Assembly (NCBI RefSeq): GCF_900156025.1
Contig: NZ_FTMO01000001.1
Coordinates: forward strand, 974,852-1,038,851
Source: Allobosea sp. TND4EK4
GTDB taxonomy: Bacteria > Pseudomonadota > Alphaproteobacteria > Rhizobiales > Beijerinckiaceae
Reading direction: 5' to 3'
DNA length: 64,000 bases
Shown: in pieces, positions 10,436 to 19,913 of the stretch
How positions within the stretch are numbered: the stretch's first letter is position 1
Layout: each line of letters opens with the position of its first letter
Position numbers and translations under genes: made by a program
The notes under the pieces: model-generated
The model's input: the letters and a program-made list of their open reading frames with translations, nothing else
What the model was told of the DNA's origin: nothing
The model's database searches: none

Positions 10436-11290
10436 CTACTCAGCCGGCTCCTCGATGGTGGAGCGGAACTCGCTCGCAGGATAGACGCCCATGATCTTCA
10501 CCTCCTTGGAGAAGAAGGCGAGTTCGTCGAGCGCGCGGCGAAGCGCCGGGTCGTCCGGATGACCCTCGACATCGGCGTAGAACATCGTCGCCGAGAACAG
10601 GCCGTCGACCATGTAGCTTTCGAGCTTGGTCATATTGATGCCGTTGGTGGCGAAGCCGCCCATGGCCTTGTAGAGCGCGGCCGGGATGTTGCGGACGCGG
10701 AACATCAGGGTCGTCACCGTGCGGGCGCCGCCCTGGCGGGCATATTCCGGATATTTCGAGAGCACGACGAAGCGGGTGGTGTTGTGCTTCTCGTCCTCGA
10801 TGTCCTCCATCAGGATGTTGAGGCCGTAGACCTCCGCCGCGATGCGCGGGGCGATGGCCGCGCGGGTCACGTCGCCGGCCTCCGCGACCTGGCGGGCGGA
10901 GCCGGCCGTGTCGGCCGCGACCTCGGCCTTGAGGCCGAGCTTGCGGATGATCTTGCGGCACTGGCCGAGCGCATGGATATGGCTCTGCACGGTCTTCACC
11001 GTCGCCAGCGTCGCGCCCTCGACGCCCATCAGATGGAAGCGGATCGGCAGGAAATGCTCGCCGATGATGTGCAGGCCCGAGCGCGGCAGCAGATGATGGA
11101 TGTCGGCGACGCGGCCGGCGATCGAATTGTCGATCGGGATCATGCCGTAGCGGGCCGTGCCGTCGCTGACGGCGGCGAGCGCGTCCTCGAAGGTGGCGCA
11201 AGGCAGAAGCTCGCAATCCGGAAACACCTGGAGGGCGGCCTGCGAGGAGAAGGCTCCGGGCTCACCCTGATAGGATACGACGAAGGTCAT
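10436..11290 (-). CDS. pheA: Prephenate dehydratase
   Basis: The enzyme converts prephenate to phenylpyruvate in phenylalanine biosynthesis. The 284 residues comprise a catalytic domain ('SYQGEPGAFS' at the start and 'HNTTRFVVLS' near 167-176, whose T-R-F is the conserved catalytic motif) and a C-terminal ACT domain with 'ALYKAMGGFATNGINMTKLES', the usual phenylalanine-sensing site in slightly altered form. No chorismate mutase domain is fused. It lies 22 bases downstream of kdsB on the same strand, a pairing common in rhizobia. Confidence 0.94.
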   Translation of the reverse strand: MTFVVSYQGEPGAFSSQAALQVFPDCELLPCATFEDALAAVSDGTARYGMIPIDNSIAGRVADIHHLLPRSGLHIIGEHFLPIRFHLMGVEGATLATVKTVQSHIHALGQCRKIIRKLGLKAEVAADTAGSARQVAEAGDVTRAAIAPRIAAEVYGLNILMEDIEDEKHNTTRFVVLSKYPEYARQGGARTVTTLMFRVRNIPAALYKAMGGFATNGINMTKLESYMVDGLFSATMFYADVEGHPDDPALRRALDELAFFSKEVKIMGVYPASEFRSTIEEPAE

Positions 11291-11312
11291 GGCAGGCTTT
11301 CCGAACTCTGGT

Positions 11313-12044
11313 TCAGGACTTCAGGGCCGCGCGGGCACGGTCCAGATCGGGAGGGGTGTCGACGCCGCGCGGAACATGATCGACGATCATCACGTCGATC
11401 CGCATGCCGTCCTCCAGCGCCCGCAGCTGCTCCAGCTTCTCGCGCAGCTCGAGCGGCGATTGCGGCAGGCTGACGAAGCGCTCCAGCGCCGCGCGGCGAT
11501 AGGCGTAGAGCCCGATATGGTGGTAGAGCGGGCCGTCTCCGTAAGGCGCGGTGGCGCGGGTGAAGTAGAGCGCGCGCAGATGGCCGGGCGCGATCTCGCT
11601 GCCGACGAGCTTGACCACGCTCGGTGCCGTCTTCTCCTCCTCGTCGAAAATCTCCCCGGCGAGGGTGGCGATATCCACCTTCGGGTCCGCAAGCGGCTTG
11701 ACCGATTTCGCGATGGCGGACGGGGCAAGCGTCGGAAAATCGCCCTGGACATTGACGATGATGTCGTAGCGCCGCTCCGGGTCCAGAATGTCGGCGGCTT
11801 CCTTGATGCGGTCGGAGCCGGTCTGGTGGGCGGCGCTGGTCATCACCGCCTTGCCGCCGGCCGCCTCGACGGCCGCGGCGATCTCGGGCGAATCCGTCGC
11901 GACGGCGACGTCTCCCGCGCCGGAGGCGATCGCCCGGCGCCAGACATGCACGATCATCGGCTCGCCATGGATGTCGGCGAGCGGCTTGCCCGGCAGGCGT
12001 GTCGCCTCCATGCGGGCAGGGATCAGGATCAACGGGTTCTGCAT
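11313..12044 (-). CDS. kdsB: 3-deoxy-manno-octulosonate cytidylyltransferase
   Basis: KdsB activates Kdo as CMP-Kdo for lipid A-core synthesis. The 243 residues begin with the nucleotide-binding '[17 protein letters not shown]', followed by 'VHVWRRA', 'VATDSPEI' and '[14 protein letters not shown]', all hallmarks of the family. It heads a two-gene minus-strand operon with pheA and is divergent from the cytochrome gene. Confidence 0.94.
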   Translation of the reverse strand: MQNPLILIPARMEATRLPGKPLADIHGEPMIVHVWRRAIASGAGDVAVATDSPEIAAAVEAAGGKAVMTSAAHQTGSDRIKEAADILDPERRYDIIVNVQGDFPTLAPSAIAKSVKPLADPKVDIATLAGEIFDEEEKTAPSVVKLVGSEIAPGHLRALYFTRATAPYGDGPLYHHIGLYAYRRAALERFVSLPQSPLELREKLEQLRALEDGMRIDVMIVDHVPRGVDTPPDLDRARAALKS

Positions 12045-12245
12045 GTGCGTCGGCGGGTCCGGTCGGCGGCTCGTGCCGGCGGGCGCGAAGCGTCGAAAAG
12101 TCTCGATGGAAGCGCGCTTATACGAGTTGCAATCGGGCGCGCAAAGCGGTTAAGCAGCATCGAGGCTGGAGCCCTTCCAAGGTCCGGCATTGCGCAATCT
12201 CGTCTGACGCATCTTCGCTGCGGCAGGCTTCAGGGTTCGGATACG

Positions 12246-12788
12246 ATGAATATCGAGGCCAACAAAGTCGCCGGCGCGCTGCTCTCCACCCTGCTGGTGG
12301 TGATGGGGCTCCAGATGGTGTCCGGCATCGTGTTCACCCCGCACAAGCCGGCCGTGCCGGGCTACGACCTGCCGAGCGCCGAGCCGGCAGCCGGCGGCGC
12401 CGCTCCTGCGGCCGCTGTGGAAGACCCGCCGATCGTCGAGCGCCTGGCCAAGGCCGATGTCGCCAAGGGCGAGAAGGCCACCGCCGCCTGCAAGGCCTGC
12501 CACACATTCGACAAGGGCGGCGCCAACAAGGTCGGCCCGCATCTCTACGGCGTCTACGAGCGCAACGAGGGCACGGTCGAGGGCTTCGCCTATTCCGCCG
12601 CGCTCAAGGGCCGCACGGACAAGAAGTGGGACGCCGACGGCCTCGACCACTTCCTGAAGAACCCCAAGGCCTATGTGCCGGGCACCGCGATGTCCTTCGC
12701 CGGCATCGGCAACGCGCAGACACGCGCCGATGTCGTCGCCTATCTGAATACGCTCGCGGATTCGCCGAAGCCGCTGCCGAAGCCCTGA
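12246..12788 (+). CDS. cycM: Membrane-anchored cytochrome c (CycM-like)
   Basis: This 180-residue class I cytochrome c has an uncleaved N-terminal membrane anchor (about residues 7-27), a Pro/Ala-rich linker, a haem site 'CKACH' near residue 85 and the methionine ligand in 'GTAMSF'. Rhizobial CycM passes electrons from the bc1 complex to cytochrome aa3 oxidase, and the anchor plus domain spacing match. The frame is open for about 320 codons upstream, but the ATG at 12246 is where the anchor begins. A strong hairpin terminator follows. Confidence 0.85.
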   Translation: MNIEANKVAGALLSTLLVVMGLQMVSGIVFTPHKPAVPGYDLPSAEPAAGGAAPAAAVEDPPIVERLAKADVAKGEKATAACKACHTFDKGGANKVGPHLYGVYERNEGTVEGFAYSAALKGRTDKKWDADGLDHFLKNPKAYVPGTAMSFAGIGNAQTRADVVAYLNTLADSPKPLPKP

Positions 12789-12814
12789 GGCTTCCCGCAT
12801 CGCTGAACGCTTTT

Positions 12815-12840
12815 AAAGCCGGGCCTCGCGCCCGGCTTTT
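12815..12840 (+). terminator. Rho-independent terminator after cycM
   Basis: Perfect 10-base stem AAAGCCGGGC / GCCCGGCTTT with a 5-base loop (12825-12829), ending in a short T run, 27 bases past the cycM stop. Confidence 0.85.
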
Positions 12841-12950
12841 GCTTGTCGTGCCCTGCTCCCGCCATCACCATGGCGAGAATGCCGGCATTGCCGTTCCGGC
12901 CCATGCGGGCGACAAGGGAGCGGCGAATCGGACGAAGGAGACGCGAGACG

Positions 12951-14819
12951 ATGGCGATGCGCATCACACGCCGCAGGCTGATGGAAGCCGGAGGCGTCAT
13001 GGCGGCTACGACCGTCCTGCCGGGGCTGCCCGGGTCGGCGCAGGCGCAAGATGCCGAGGCTCACGGCCTTTCCGTTTTCGGTGAGCTGGCGCTGCCGCGC
13101 GACTTCCCGCACTTTGCCTATGTGAACCCGCGCGCTCCCAAGGGCGGCACCCTGACGCTGCAGATCAAGCAGGCATCCGGCAACCAGAGCTTCGACACCT
13201 TCAACACGCTCAACACCTTCGTGCTTCAGGGCGATGGCGCAGCGGGCATGGATGCCTGCTTCGACAGCCTGATGACCGGCTCCGCCGACGAGCCGGGCGC
13301 CCTCTACGGCCTGCTCGCCAAGAGCGTCGCGGTCTCGCCCGACCGCCTGACCTATCGCTTCCGCCTGCGCCCCGAGGCGCGGTTCCACGACGGCTCGCGC
13401 GTCACCGCGCGCGACGTGGCCTTCTCGCTCAACATCCTCAAGGCCAAGGGCCACCCCTCCTTCCGCCTGCTGCTCGGGGAGGTGGTTTCGGCCGAGGCCG
13501 AGGGCGACGACATCGCCGTGGTCAAGCTCGGGCCCAAGCGCAGCCGCGACCTGCACCTGATCGTGGCGGGCTTGCCGGTCTTCTCGCAAGCCTACTGGTC
13601 GACGCGCGACTTCACCGCCTCGACGCTCGAGCCGCCGCTGGGCTCGGGCGCCTACAAGGTCGGCCGCTTCGAGCAGGGCCGCTTCATCGAATTCGAGCGT
13701 GTCGCCGGCTACTGGGCCAAGGACTTGGCCGTGAATATCGGCCAGAACAATTTCGACCGCGTGCGCTGGGAGTATTTCCGCGACCGCCAGGTGGCGTTCG
13801 AGGCCTTCAAGAGCGGCATCATCACCTTCCAGGAGGAGTTCACCTCGCGCATCTGGGCGACGGGCTATGACTTCCCGGCGGTGAAGGAGGGCAAGGTCAA
13901 GAAGGAGGCTCTGCGCAAGACCGAACCGGTCGCCTCACAGGGCTGGCTGTTCAATCTGCGGCGCGAGAAGTTCGCCGATCCTCGCATCCGCGAGGCGCTG
14001 GGCCTCGCCTTCGATTTCGAATGGACGCGCAAGACCATCATGTTCGGCTCCTATGAGCGCATGACGTCCTATTTCGAGAATTCCGATTCCAAGGCGGTCG
14101 GCAAGCCTTCGCCGGAGGAGCTCGCCCTGCTTGAACCCTTCCGGGGCCAGGTGCCGGACGAGGTCTTCGGCGAGCCCTTCCTGCCCCCGGTCTCGGACGG
14201 CTCCGGCAGCGATCGGGCGCTGCTGCGCAAGGCCGACGAGATGCTGCGCGCCGCGGGCTGCAAGCGCGACGGCAACGTGCTGAAACTGCCGAACGGCCAG
14301 CCCTTCGAGATCGAGTTCCTCGATTCCAGCCCGGCGCTGCAGCCGCACACCCAGCCCTTCCAGGCGAATCTGAAAAAGCTCGGCATCAAGGCCACCTCGC
14401 GCCTCGTCGATCCGGCCCAATACCAGCGGCGCACGCAGGAATTCGACTTCGACATCGTCAGCCAGGCCCTCTCCGGCAGCGCCATCCCGAGCGATTCGCT
14501 GCGCATCGTCTATGGCTCCCAGGCGGCGAAGACGCCGGGCTCGCGCAACCTCGCCGGCATCGCCAGCCCCGCCATCGACGCGGTGATCGAGACGATCGGC
14601 CAGGCCAGGAGCTATGCCGAGGTCGTGGTCGCCGCCAAATGCCTGGACCGCCTGCTGCGCGCCGGGCGCTACTGGATCCCGATGTGGTGGAACGACCAGA
14701 CCTGGATCGCCCATTGGGACATGTTCGACCGGCCACGGACCAAGCCGAAATTCGGCTCGGGTGCGCCCGGAACCTGGTGGTTCGACGTCGAGAAAGCCAA
14801 GCGGATCGGAAAGGCGTGA
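12951..14819 (+). CDS. yejA: Oligopeptide/microcin ABC transporter binding protein, Tat-exported
   Basis: This 622-residue family 5 solute-binding protein leads a yejABEF-type operon. The N-terminus 'RITRRRLMEAGG' plus a hydrophobic stretch ending in 'AQAQD' is a twin-arginine signal, so it is probably exported folded. The body has the usual landmarks 'RFRLRPEARFHDGSRVTA' and 'FDFEWTRKTIMFGSYERMTSYF', close to YejA, which feeds peptides and microcin C-type compounds to YejBEF. I chose ATG 12951, 11 bases after a GAAGGAG site; an in-frame open stretch of 36 codons upstream lacks signal character. Confidence 0.88.
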   Translation: MAMRITRRRLMEAGGVMAATTVLPGLPGSAQAQDAEAHGLSVFGELALPRDFPHFAYVNPRAPKGGTLTLQIKQASGNQSFDTFNTLNTFVLQGDGAAGMDACFDSLMTGSADEPGALYGLLAKSVAVSPDRLTYRFRLRPEARFHDGSRVTARDVAFSLNILKAKGHPSFRLLLGEVVSAEAEGDDIAVVKLGPKRSRDLHLIVAGLPVFSQAYWSTRDFTASTLEPPLGSGAYKVGRFEQGRFIEFERVAGYWAKDLAVNIGQNNFDRVRWEYFRDRQVAFEAFKSGIITFQEEFTSRIWATGYDFPAVKEGKVKKEALRKTEPVASQGWLFNLRREKFADPRIREALGLAFDFEWTRKTIMFGSYERMTSYFENSDSKAVGKPSPEELALLEPFRGQVPDEVFGEPFLPPVSDGSGSDRALLRKADEMLRAAGCKRDGNVLKLPNGQPFEIEFLDSSPALQPHTQPFQANLKKLGIKATSRLVDPAQYQRRTQEFDFDIVSQALSGSAIPSDSLRIVYGSQAAKTPGSRNLAGIASPAIDAVIETIGQARSYAEVVVAAKCLDRLLRAGRYWIPMWWNDQTWIAHWDMFDRPRTKPKFGSGAPGTWWFDVEKAKRIGKA

Positions 14820-14824
14820 GGACG

Positions 14825-15217
14825 ATGCAGCCAACAGCGCGCTTGCCGGGTTCACTCTCGCTGATCCTGCGGCTCGAAGGGGCCGTGCTGGGGGCGATCT
14901 GCATCTGGCTCTTCGCCGGGGCGGGCTTCTCCTGGTGGCTTTTCGCCATCCTGCTGCTGAGCCCGGACCTCACCATGCTGGGTTATGTCGCGGGGCCGCG
15001 CCTCGGCGCGTTCGTCTACAATGCGGGACATAGCTGGCTCGGACCGGTCTTTCTGGCCGCTGCGGGGCATCTGGCAGGCAGCGCGCTCTGCTTCGCGCTG
15101 GCGTGCATCTGGGGGGCGCATATCGGCATCGACCGCGCGCTCGGCTATGGCCTGAAATACGCGGCGGGCTTCGGCCACACCCATCTCGGCCTGATCGGCC
15201 CGGCGGCAAAGGCGTGA
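14825..15217 (+). CDS. DUF4260 family membrane protein
   Basis: This 130-residue integral membrane protein has about four hydrophobic segments and the family pattern '[22 protein letters not shown]' followed by '[14 protein letters not shown]'. Function is unknown. It starts 5 bases after the yejA stop and ends 7 bases before yejB, so it is transcribed within the importer operon even though it is not one of the standard yej genes. Confidence 0.8.
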   Translation: MQPTARLPGSLSLILRLEGAVLGAICIWLFAGAGFSWWLFAILLLSPDLTMLGYVAGPRLGAFVYNAGHSWLGPVFLAAAGHLAGSALCFALACIWGAHIGIDRALGYGLKYAAGFGHTHLGLIGPAAKA

Positions 15218-15224
15218 CCGGCGC

Positions 15225-16310
15225 ATGCTGAGCTACATCGCCCGCCGCATCGCGCTGATGGTGCCGACCCTGTTCGGCATCCTGCTGATCTCCTTCGTCA
15301 TCGTGCAGTTCGCGCCGGGCGGGCCGGTGGAGCGCGTGATCTCGCAGCTCCAGAACCCCAATGGCGGAGCCGCCGACCGGGTCGGCGGCGGACAGGCGGG
15401 CGATGCCGGCGCGCAGGGAGACGGCGGCGCCTATCGCGGCGCGCAGGGGCTCGACCCCGCCTTCATCAAGGAGTTGGAGAAGCAGTTCGGCTTCGACAAG
15501 CCGGCGCCCGAGCGCTTCTGGAAGATGCTGACCGACTATGCCCGCTTCGATTTTGGCCGGAGTTACTTCCGCGGTGCGCCTGTGCTGGAGCTCATCAAGG
15601 AGAAGCTGCCGGTCTCGGTCTCGCTCGGCCTGTGGATGACGCTGCTCTCCTACATGATCTCGATCCCGCTCGGCATCCGCAAGGCGGTGCGGGAGGGCTC
15701 GCGCTTCGACACCTGGACGAGCGCCGTCGTCATCGTCGGCTACGCCATCCCGAGCTTCCTGTTCGCGATCCTGCTGATCGTGCTCTTCGCCGGCGGCTCG
15801 TTCTGGCAGATCTTTCCGCTCAGGGGGCTGACCTCGGACAACTGGGCGCAGCTCTCCCTCTTCGGCAAGATCGCCGACTATCTCTGGCACATCGCCCTGC
15901 CGGTGACGGCGATGGCGCTCGGGGCCTTCGCGACATCGACGCTGCTGACCAAGAACTCCTTCCTCGACGAGATCCGGAAGCAGTACGTCCTGACGGCGCG
16001 GATGAAGGGCCTGTCGGAGCGCGGCGTGCTCTACGGGCACGTCTTCCGCAATGCGATGCTGATCGTGATCGCGGGCTTTCCGGGGGCCTTCGTCAGCGCG
16101 CTCTTCGCTGGCTCGCTGCTGATCGAGACCATCTTCTCGCTCGACGGGCTCGGGCTCCTGTCCTTCGAGGCGATCGTCAACCGCGACTATCCCGTGGTCT
16201 TCGCCAATCTCTACATCTTCTCGCTGATCGGGCTCGTCGTGCACCTCGTCACCGACCTCACCTATAGCTGGGTCGACCCCCGCATCGACTTCGAGACGCG
16301 GGAGACCTGA
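15225..16310 (+). CDS. yejB: Peptide ABC transporter permease
   Basis: This 361-residue inner-membrane permease begins with the typical '[24 protein letters not shown]' and contains the conserved '[13 protein letters not shown]'. A YejB-like glycine/alanine-rich insertion at about residues 43-80 precedes the permease domain. The EAA-like loop '[21 protein letters not shown]' contacts the ATPase. It pairs with YejE, three bases downstream. Confidence 0.92.
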   Translation: MLSYIARRIALMVPTLFGILLISFVIVQFAPGGPVERVISQLQNPNGGAADRVGGGQAGDAGAQGDGGAYRGAQGLDPAFIKELEKQFGFDKPAPERFWKMLTDYARFDFGRSYFRGAPVLELIKEKLPVSVSLGLWMTLLSYMISIPLGIRKAVREGSRFDTWTSAVVIVGYAIPSFLFAILLIVLFAGGSFWQIFPLRGLTSDNWAQLSLFGKIADYLWHIALPVTAMALGAFATSTLLTKNSFLDEIRKQYVLTARMKGLSERGVLYGHVFRNAMLIVIAGFPGAFVSALFAGSLLIETIFSLDGLGLLSFEAIVNRDYPVVFANLYIFSLIGLVVHLVTDLTYSWVDPRIDFETRET

Positions 16311-16312
16311 GG

Positions 16313-17491
16313 ATGAGCGACACGCTGCTTGCCCCCCCGCCGCCGCCGGGCCTCAGCAGCGAGGCGCCGCTCGCGCCCGCGCAAGCCCGGCAGGGCTGGC
16401 TGAAGCTGACCCCGATCAACCGCCGCAGGCTCGACAACTTCAAGGCGAACCGCCGCGGCTGGTGGTCGCTCTGGCTGTTCCTCGCGCTTTTCCTGCTCTC
16501 CCTGGTCGCGGAGCTCATCGCCAACGACCGGCCCCTGCTCGTCAGCTACAAGGGCGAGTGGCTGTTCCCCGTCGCGGTGAACTATCCGGAGGAGAAGTTC
16601 GGCGGCTTCCTCGCCACCACCGATTATCGCGACCCGGTCATCGCCAAGGAGATCGCGGCGAACGGCTTCGCGATCTGGCCGCCGATCCGCTACCGCTACA
16701 ACACCAACAATCTCGACCTGCCCGTCCCGGCCCCCGCCCCGCCGACCTGGATGCTGAAGGACGAGCAGTGCAGGCCCATTGCCGAGCGGACCGGCGGGGC
16801 GACCTGCCGCGACCTCGAATGGAACTGGCTCGGCACCGACGACCAGGGCCGCGACGTGGTGGCGAGGCTGATCTACGGCTTCCGCATCTCGGTGCTGTTC
16901 GGCCTGATCCTGTGCGGCTTCTCCTCGGTGATCGGCATCGCGGCCGGCGCGGTGCAGGGCTATTTCGGCGGCTGGACCGACCTGATCTTCCAGCGGCTGA
17001 TCGAGATCTGGACCTCGATTCCCGCGCTCTACCTGTTGATCATCGTCGCGGCGATCATCACACCGAGCTTTTTCGTGCTGCTCGGCATCCTGCTGCTGTT
17101 CTCCTGGGTCTCGCTGGTGGGCGTGGTGCGCGCCGAGTTCCTGCGGGCGCGCAACTTCGAATATGTGCGGGCGGCGCGGGCCCTCGGCCTTTCCAACCGC
17201 ACGATCATGTGGCGCCATCTCCTGCCCAACGCGATGGTGGCGACGCTGACCTTCCTGCCCTTCATCCTCAACGGCTCGATCACGACGCTGACCTCGCTCG
17301 ACTTCCTCGGCTTCGGCCTGCCGCCCGGCTCGCCCTCGCTGGGGGAATTGCTCGCGCAGGGAAAGGCCAACCTCCAGGCGCCCTGGCTCGGGCTTTCGGG
17401 CTTCGCGGTGATCGCGCTGATGCTCTCGCTGCTGATCTTCATCGGCGAGGCGGTACGCGACGCCTTCGACCCGCGGAAGACGTTCGCATGA
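16313..17491 (+). CDS. yejE: Peptide ABC transporter permease
   Basis: This 392-residue second permease subunit has a proline-rich N-terminus, one early membrane helix (about residues 45-65), a large periplasmic segment bearing 'GTDDQGRDVVARLIYGFRIS' (the DppC-type signature), then five helices and an ATPase-coupling loop 'RAARALGLSNRTIMWRHLLPN'. Its stop overlaps a possible alternative start of the antitoxin gene that interrupts the operon. Confidence 0.92.
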   Translation: MSDTLLAPPPPPGLSSEAPLAPAQARQGWLKLTPINRRRLDNFKANRRGWWSLWLFLALFLLSLVAELIANDRPLLVSYKGEWLFPVAVNYPEEKFGGFLATTDYRDPVIAKEIAANGFAIWPPIRYRYNTNNLDLPVPAPAPPTWMLKDEQCRPIAERTGGATCRDLEWNWLGTDDQGRDVVARLIYGFRISVLFGLILCGFSSVIGIAAGAVQGYFGGWTDLIFQRLIEIWTSIPALYLLIIVAAIITPSFFVLLGILLLFSWVSLVGVVRAEFLRARNFEYVRAARALGLSNRTIMWRHLLPNAMVATLTFLPFILNGSITTLTSLDFLGFGLPPGSPSLGELLAQGKANLQAPWLGLSGFAVIALMLSLLIFIGEAVRDAFDPRKTFA

Positions 17492-17526
17492 CCAGTGTGC
17501 TAGGATCGCCTACGAGGAGAGAGGCG

Positions 17527-17763
17527 ATGAACAAGATTGTGCGCGAGCACTATCCGGTCGAGCGGCTGCCCGAGGATCTGAGGGCAGAGCTGGGGTTGGC
17601 GAGGACGGTGACAGTCGTCATTGAGACTGAAGAAGATCAATCGAGAAGCACCGCACGCGCCGCGGCCGTTCGCGAATTGCTCGAACACCGCCGCCAACTC
17701 GTCCCATCGGTCGATGACCCTGTTGAGCGGGTACGAAAGCTGCGGGACGAGTGGGACAGCTAG
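17527..17763 (+). CDS. Putative type II antitoxin
   Basis: This 78-residue charged protein starts 'MNKIVREHYPVERLPEDLRAEL', which reads as an N-terminal DNA-binding strand/helix, and ends in an acidic helical tail 'DDPVERVRKLRDEWD' of the kind that wraps a toxin. GAGGAGAG precedes ATG 17527; an in-frame ATG at 17488 would overlap the yejE stop. It ends 7 bases before a PIN-domain gene. I recognise no named antitoxin family, so the role rests mainly on this pairing. Confidence 0.65.
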   Translation: MNKIVREHYPVERLPEDLRAELGLARTVTVVIETEEDQSRSTARAAAVRELLEHRRQLVPSVDDPVERVRKLRDEWDS

Positions 17764-17770
17764 CGGCGCG

Positions 17771-18289
17771 ATGGCACTCATTTATCTCGACGCTTGCGCG
17801 CTCATCACGGCGAGAGAAAAGGTCACTCCAGAAAGTCAGGCTTTGGTCAATCTCATTGCCGAAGGCGCTGGCGCTGAAACACCTTTCATCACGAGCGATC
17901 TCGCGCTCGTGGAGGTTCTGACGAAGCCAATCCAGGGCTTGATAGATCGGACACCAGATCGAGAGGATGCAACCAAGCGCGCAGATCACGACTGGTACCT
18001 TGGCAACCTGGTATCCGATGGCCTGCTCTTGCGAACAAAACCTCTGCAGAGGGACATTTTGTTGCAGGCCGCATTGATGCGCGCTCGCACTCCGGGCCTG
18101 AAGACGCCCGACGCAATCCACGCAGCCACTGCTTATCATTTCGGCTGCACGCATTTCGTAACGGGAGACACGAAATTAGTGAAAAGCATCGAACGCGATG
18201 AAGCTTGGCTCAATTCTGGGCGCCGCTTCAACTTTGTCGGACTCACCGTCGCAGCCCTCGACGCGTTAAGAGCCGAGCTGATTTCGTGA
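17771..18289 (+). CDS. PIN-domain ribonuclease toxin (VapC-like)
   Basis: This 172-residue PIN-domain protein has acidic residues in the expected order: 'YLDACAL' near residue 7, glutamate in 'LALVEVLT' near 47, aspartate in 'TPDAIHAAT' near 117 and 'TGD' near 134. These chelate Mg2+ for RNA cleavage in VapC toxins. It directly follows a small antitoxin-like gene, and base composition dips below that of the neighbours. The pair sits between yejE and yejF, so it is co-transcribed with a transporter. Confidence 0.78.
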   Translation: MALIYLDACALITAREKVTPESQALVNLIAEGAGAETPFITSDLALVEVLTKPIQGLIDRTPDREDATKRADHDWYLGNLVSDGLLLRTKPLQRDILLQAALMRARTPGLKTPDAIHAATAYHFGCTHFVTGDTKLVKSIERDEAWLNSGRRFNFVGLTVAALDALRAELIS

Positions 18290-18291
18290 CG

Positions 18292-19911
18292 ATGCCCCTT
18301 CTCTCCGTCGAAGACCTTTCCGTCGCCTTCCGCCAGGGCGGCAGGGAAACGCTCGCGGTCGACCACGTCTCCTTCTCCGTCAACCGGGGCGAGACGGTCG
18401 CCATCGTCGGCGAATCCGGTTCGGGCAAGTCAGTCTCCGCGCTGTCGATCCTGAAGCTCCTGAATTATCCGGCGGCGAGCCACCCCTCGGGGAAGGTGCT
18501 GTTCAAGGGGCAGGACCTGATCGCTGCCGACGAGGACGCGATGCGCAAGGTGCGCGGCAACGACATCACCATGGTGTTCCAGGAGCCGATGACCTCGCTC
18601 AACCCGCTGCATTCCATCGAGAAGCAGATCGGCGAGATCCTCGAACTGCATAAGGGCCTGCGCGGCGAGGCGGCGCGGGCGCGCACGCTGGAACTGCTCG
18701 GCCTCGTCGGCATCCGCGACGCGGAAAGCCGGCTCGGCGCCTATCCGCACCAGCTCTCGGGCGGGCAGCGCCAGCGCGTGATGATCGCCATGGCGCTCGC
18801 CAACGAGCCCGACCTCCTGATCGCCGACGAGCCGACGACGGCGCTGGACGTGACCGTGCAGGCCCAGATCCTGAAGCTGCTCAAGGAGTTGCAGGGTCGG
18901 CTCGGCATGGCGATGCTGTTCATCACCCACGACCTCGGGATCGTGCGGCGCATCGCCGACCGGGTCGTGGTGATGCTGAAGGGCAAGGTGGTCGAGGAAG
19001 GGCCGGTCGCGGAGATCTTCGCCAATCCGCAGCATGCCTATACCACGCGCCTGCTGGCGGCGGAGCCCAAGGGGCGGCCGGAGCCGGTGCCGGCCAATGC
19101 GGCGACGCTGCTCGAAGCCGGGCCGATGAAGATCTGGTTCCCGATCAAGACCGGCTTCCTGCGCCGCGTCACCGGCCATGTGAAGGCGGTGGACGGCATT
19201 TCGGTGAAGGTGCGCGAGGGCGAGACGCTGGGCGTCGTCGGCGAGTCGGGTTCGGGCAAGACCACGCTCGGCCTCGCCATCCTGCGGCTGATCGCGTCGG
19301 AAGGGCCGATCGTCTTCCTGGGTGACCGCATCGACGGGCTGTCCAGCACCCAGGTCCGGCCGAAGCGCAAGGATCTGCAGGTGGTCTTCCAGGACCCCTA
19401 TGGCTCGCTCTCGCCGCGCATGTCCGTCGCCGAGATCGTCGCCGAGGGGCTCGGCGTGCAGCAGAAGGACCTCTCCTACGAGGCCAAGCGCGAGATCGTT
19501 GCCTCGGCTCTCGCCGATGTCGGCCTCGACCCGGCCGCGATGGACCGCTATCCGCATGAATTCTCCGGCGGCCAGCGCCAGCGCATCGCGATCGCGCGCG
19601 CCATGGCGCTCGATCCGAAATTCGTGGTTCTGGACGAGCCGACCTCGGCGCTCGACATGTCCGTCCAGGCGCAGATCGTCGAGCTGCTGCGCGGCCTTCA
19701 GGCGAAGCGCAAGCTCGGCTATCTCTTCATCAGCCACGACCTCAAGGTCGTCCGTGCCCTCTCGCACCGGGTGGTCGTGATGCAGAACGGCAAGGTGGTC
19801 GAGGAAGGCCCGGCCGAGGAGATCTTCGAGCGGCCACGCATTCCCTATACGCAGGCCTTGCTCGCAGCCGCGCTCAATCTCGAGCCGGTCGCGGCCGCCG
19901 TGAGGGAGTGA
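18292..19911 (+). CDS. yejF: Peptide ABC transporter ATP-binding protein, fused two-domain
   Basis: This 539-residue ATPase has two complete nucleotide-binding domains, each with a Walker A ('GESGSGKS' and 'GESGSGKT'), a signature loop ('LSGGQRQR' and 'FSGGQRQR') and a Walker B ('[12 protein letters not shown]' and '[12 protein letters not shown]'), the YejF arrangement. An in-frame GTG at 18286 overlaps the toxin stop and would add two residues; ATG 18292 is preferred. It supplies energy to YejBE across the inserted toxin-antitoxin genes. Confidence 0.93.
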   Translation: MPLLSVEDLSVAFRQGGRETLAVDHVSFSVNRGETVAIVGESGSGKSVSALSILKLLNYPAASHPSGKVLFKGQDLIAADEDAMRKVRGNDITMVFQEPMTSLNPLHSIEKQIGEILELHKGLRGEAARARTLELLGLVGIRDAESRLGAYPHQLSGGQRQRVMIAMALANEPDLLIADEPTTALDVTVQAQILKLLKELQGRLGMAMLFITHDLGIVRRIADRVVVMLKGKVVEEGPVAEIFANPQHAYTTRLLAAEPKGRPEPVPANAATLLEAGPMKIWFPIKTGFLRRVTGHVKAVDGISVKVREGETLGVVGESGSGKTTLGLAILRLIASEGPIVFLGDRIDGLSSTQVRPKRKDLQVVFQDPYGSLSPRMSVAEIVAEGLGVQQKDLSYEAKREIVASALADVGLDPAAMDRYPHEFSGGQRQRIAIARAMALDPKFVVLDEPTSALDMSVQAQIVELLRGLQAKRKLGYLFISHDLKVVRALSHRVVVMQNGKVVEEGPAEEIFERPRIPYTQALLAAALNLEPVAAAVRE

Positions 19912-19913
19912 GA

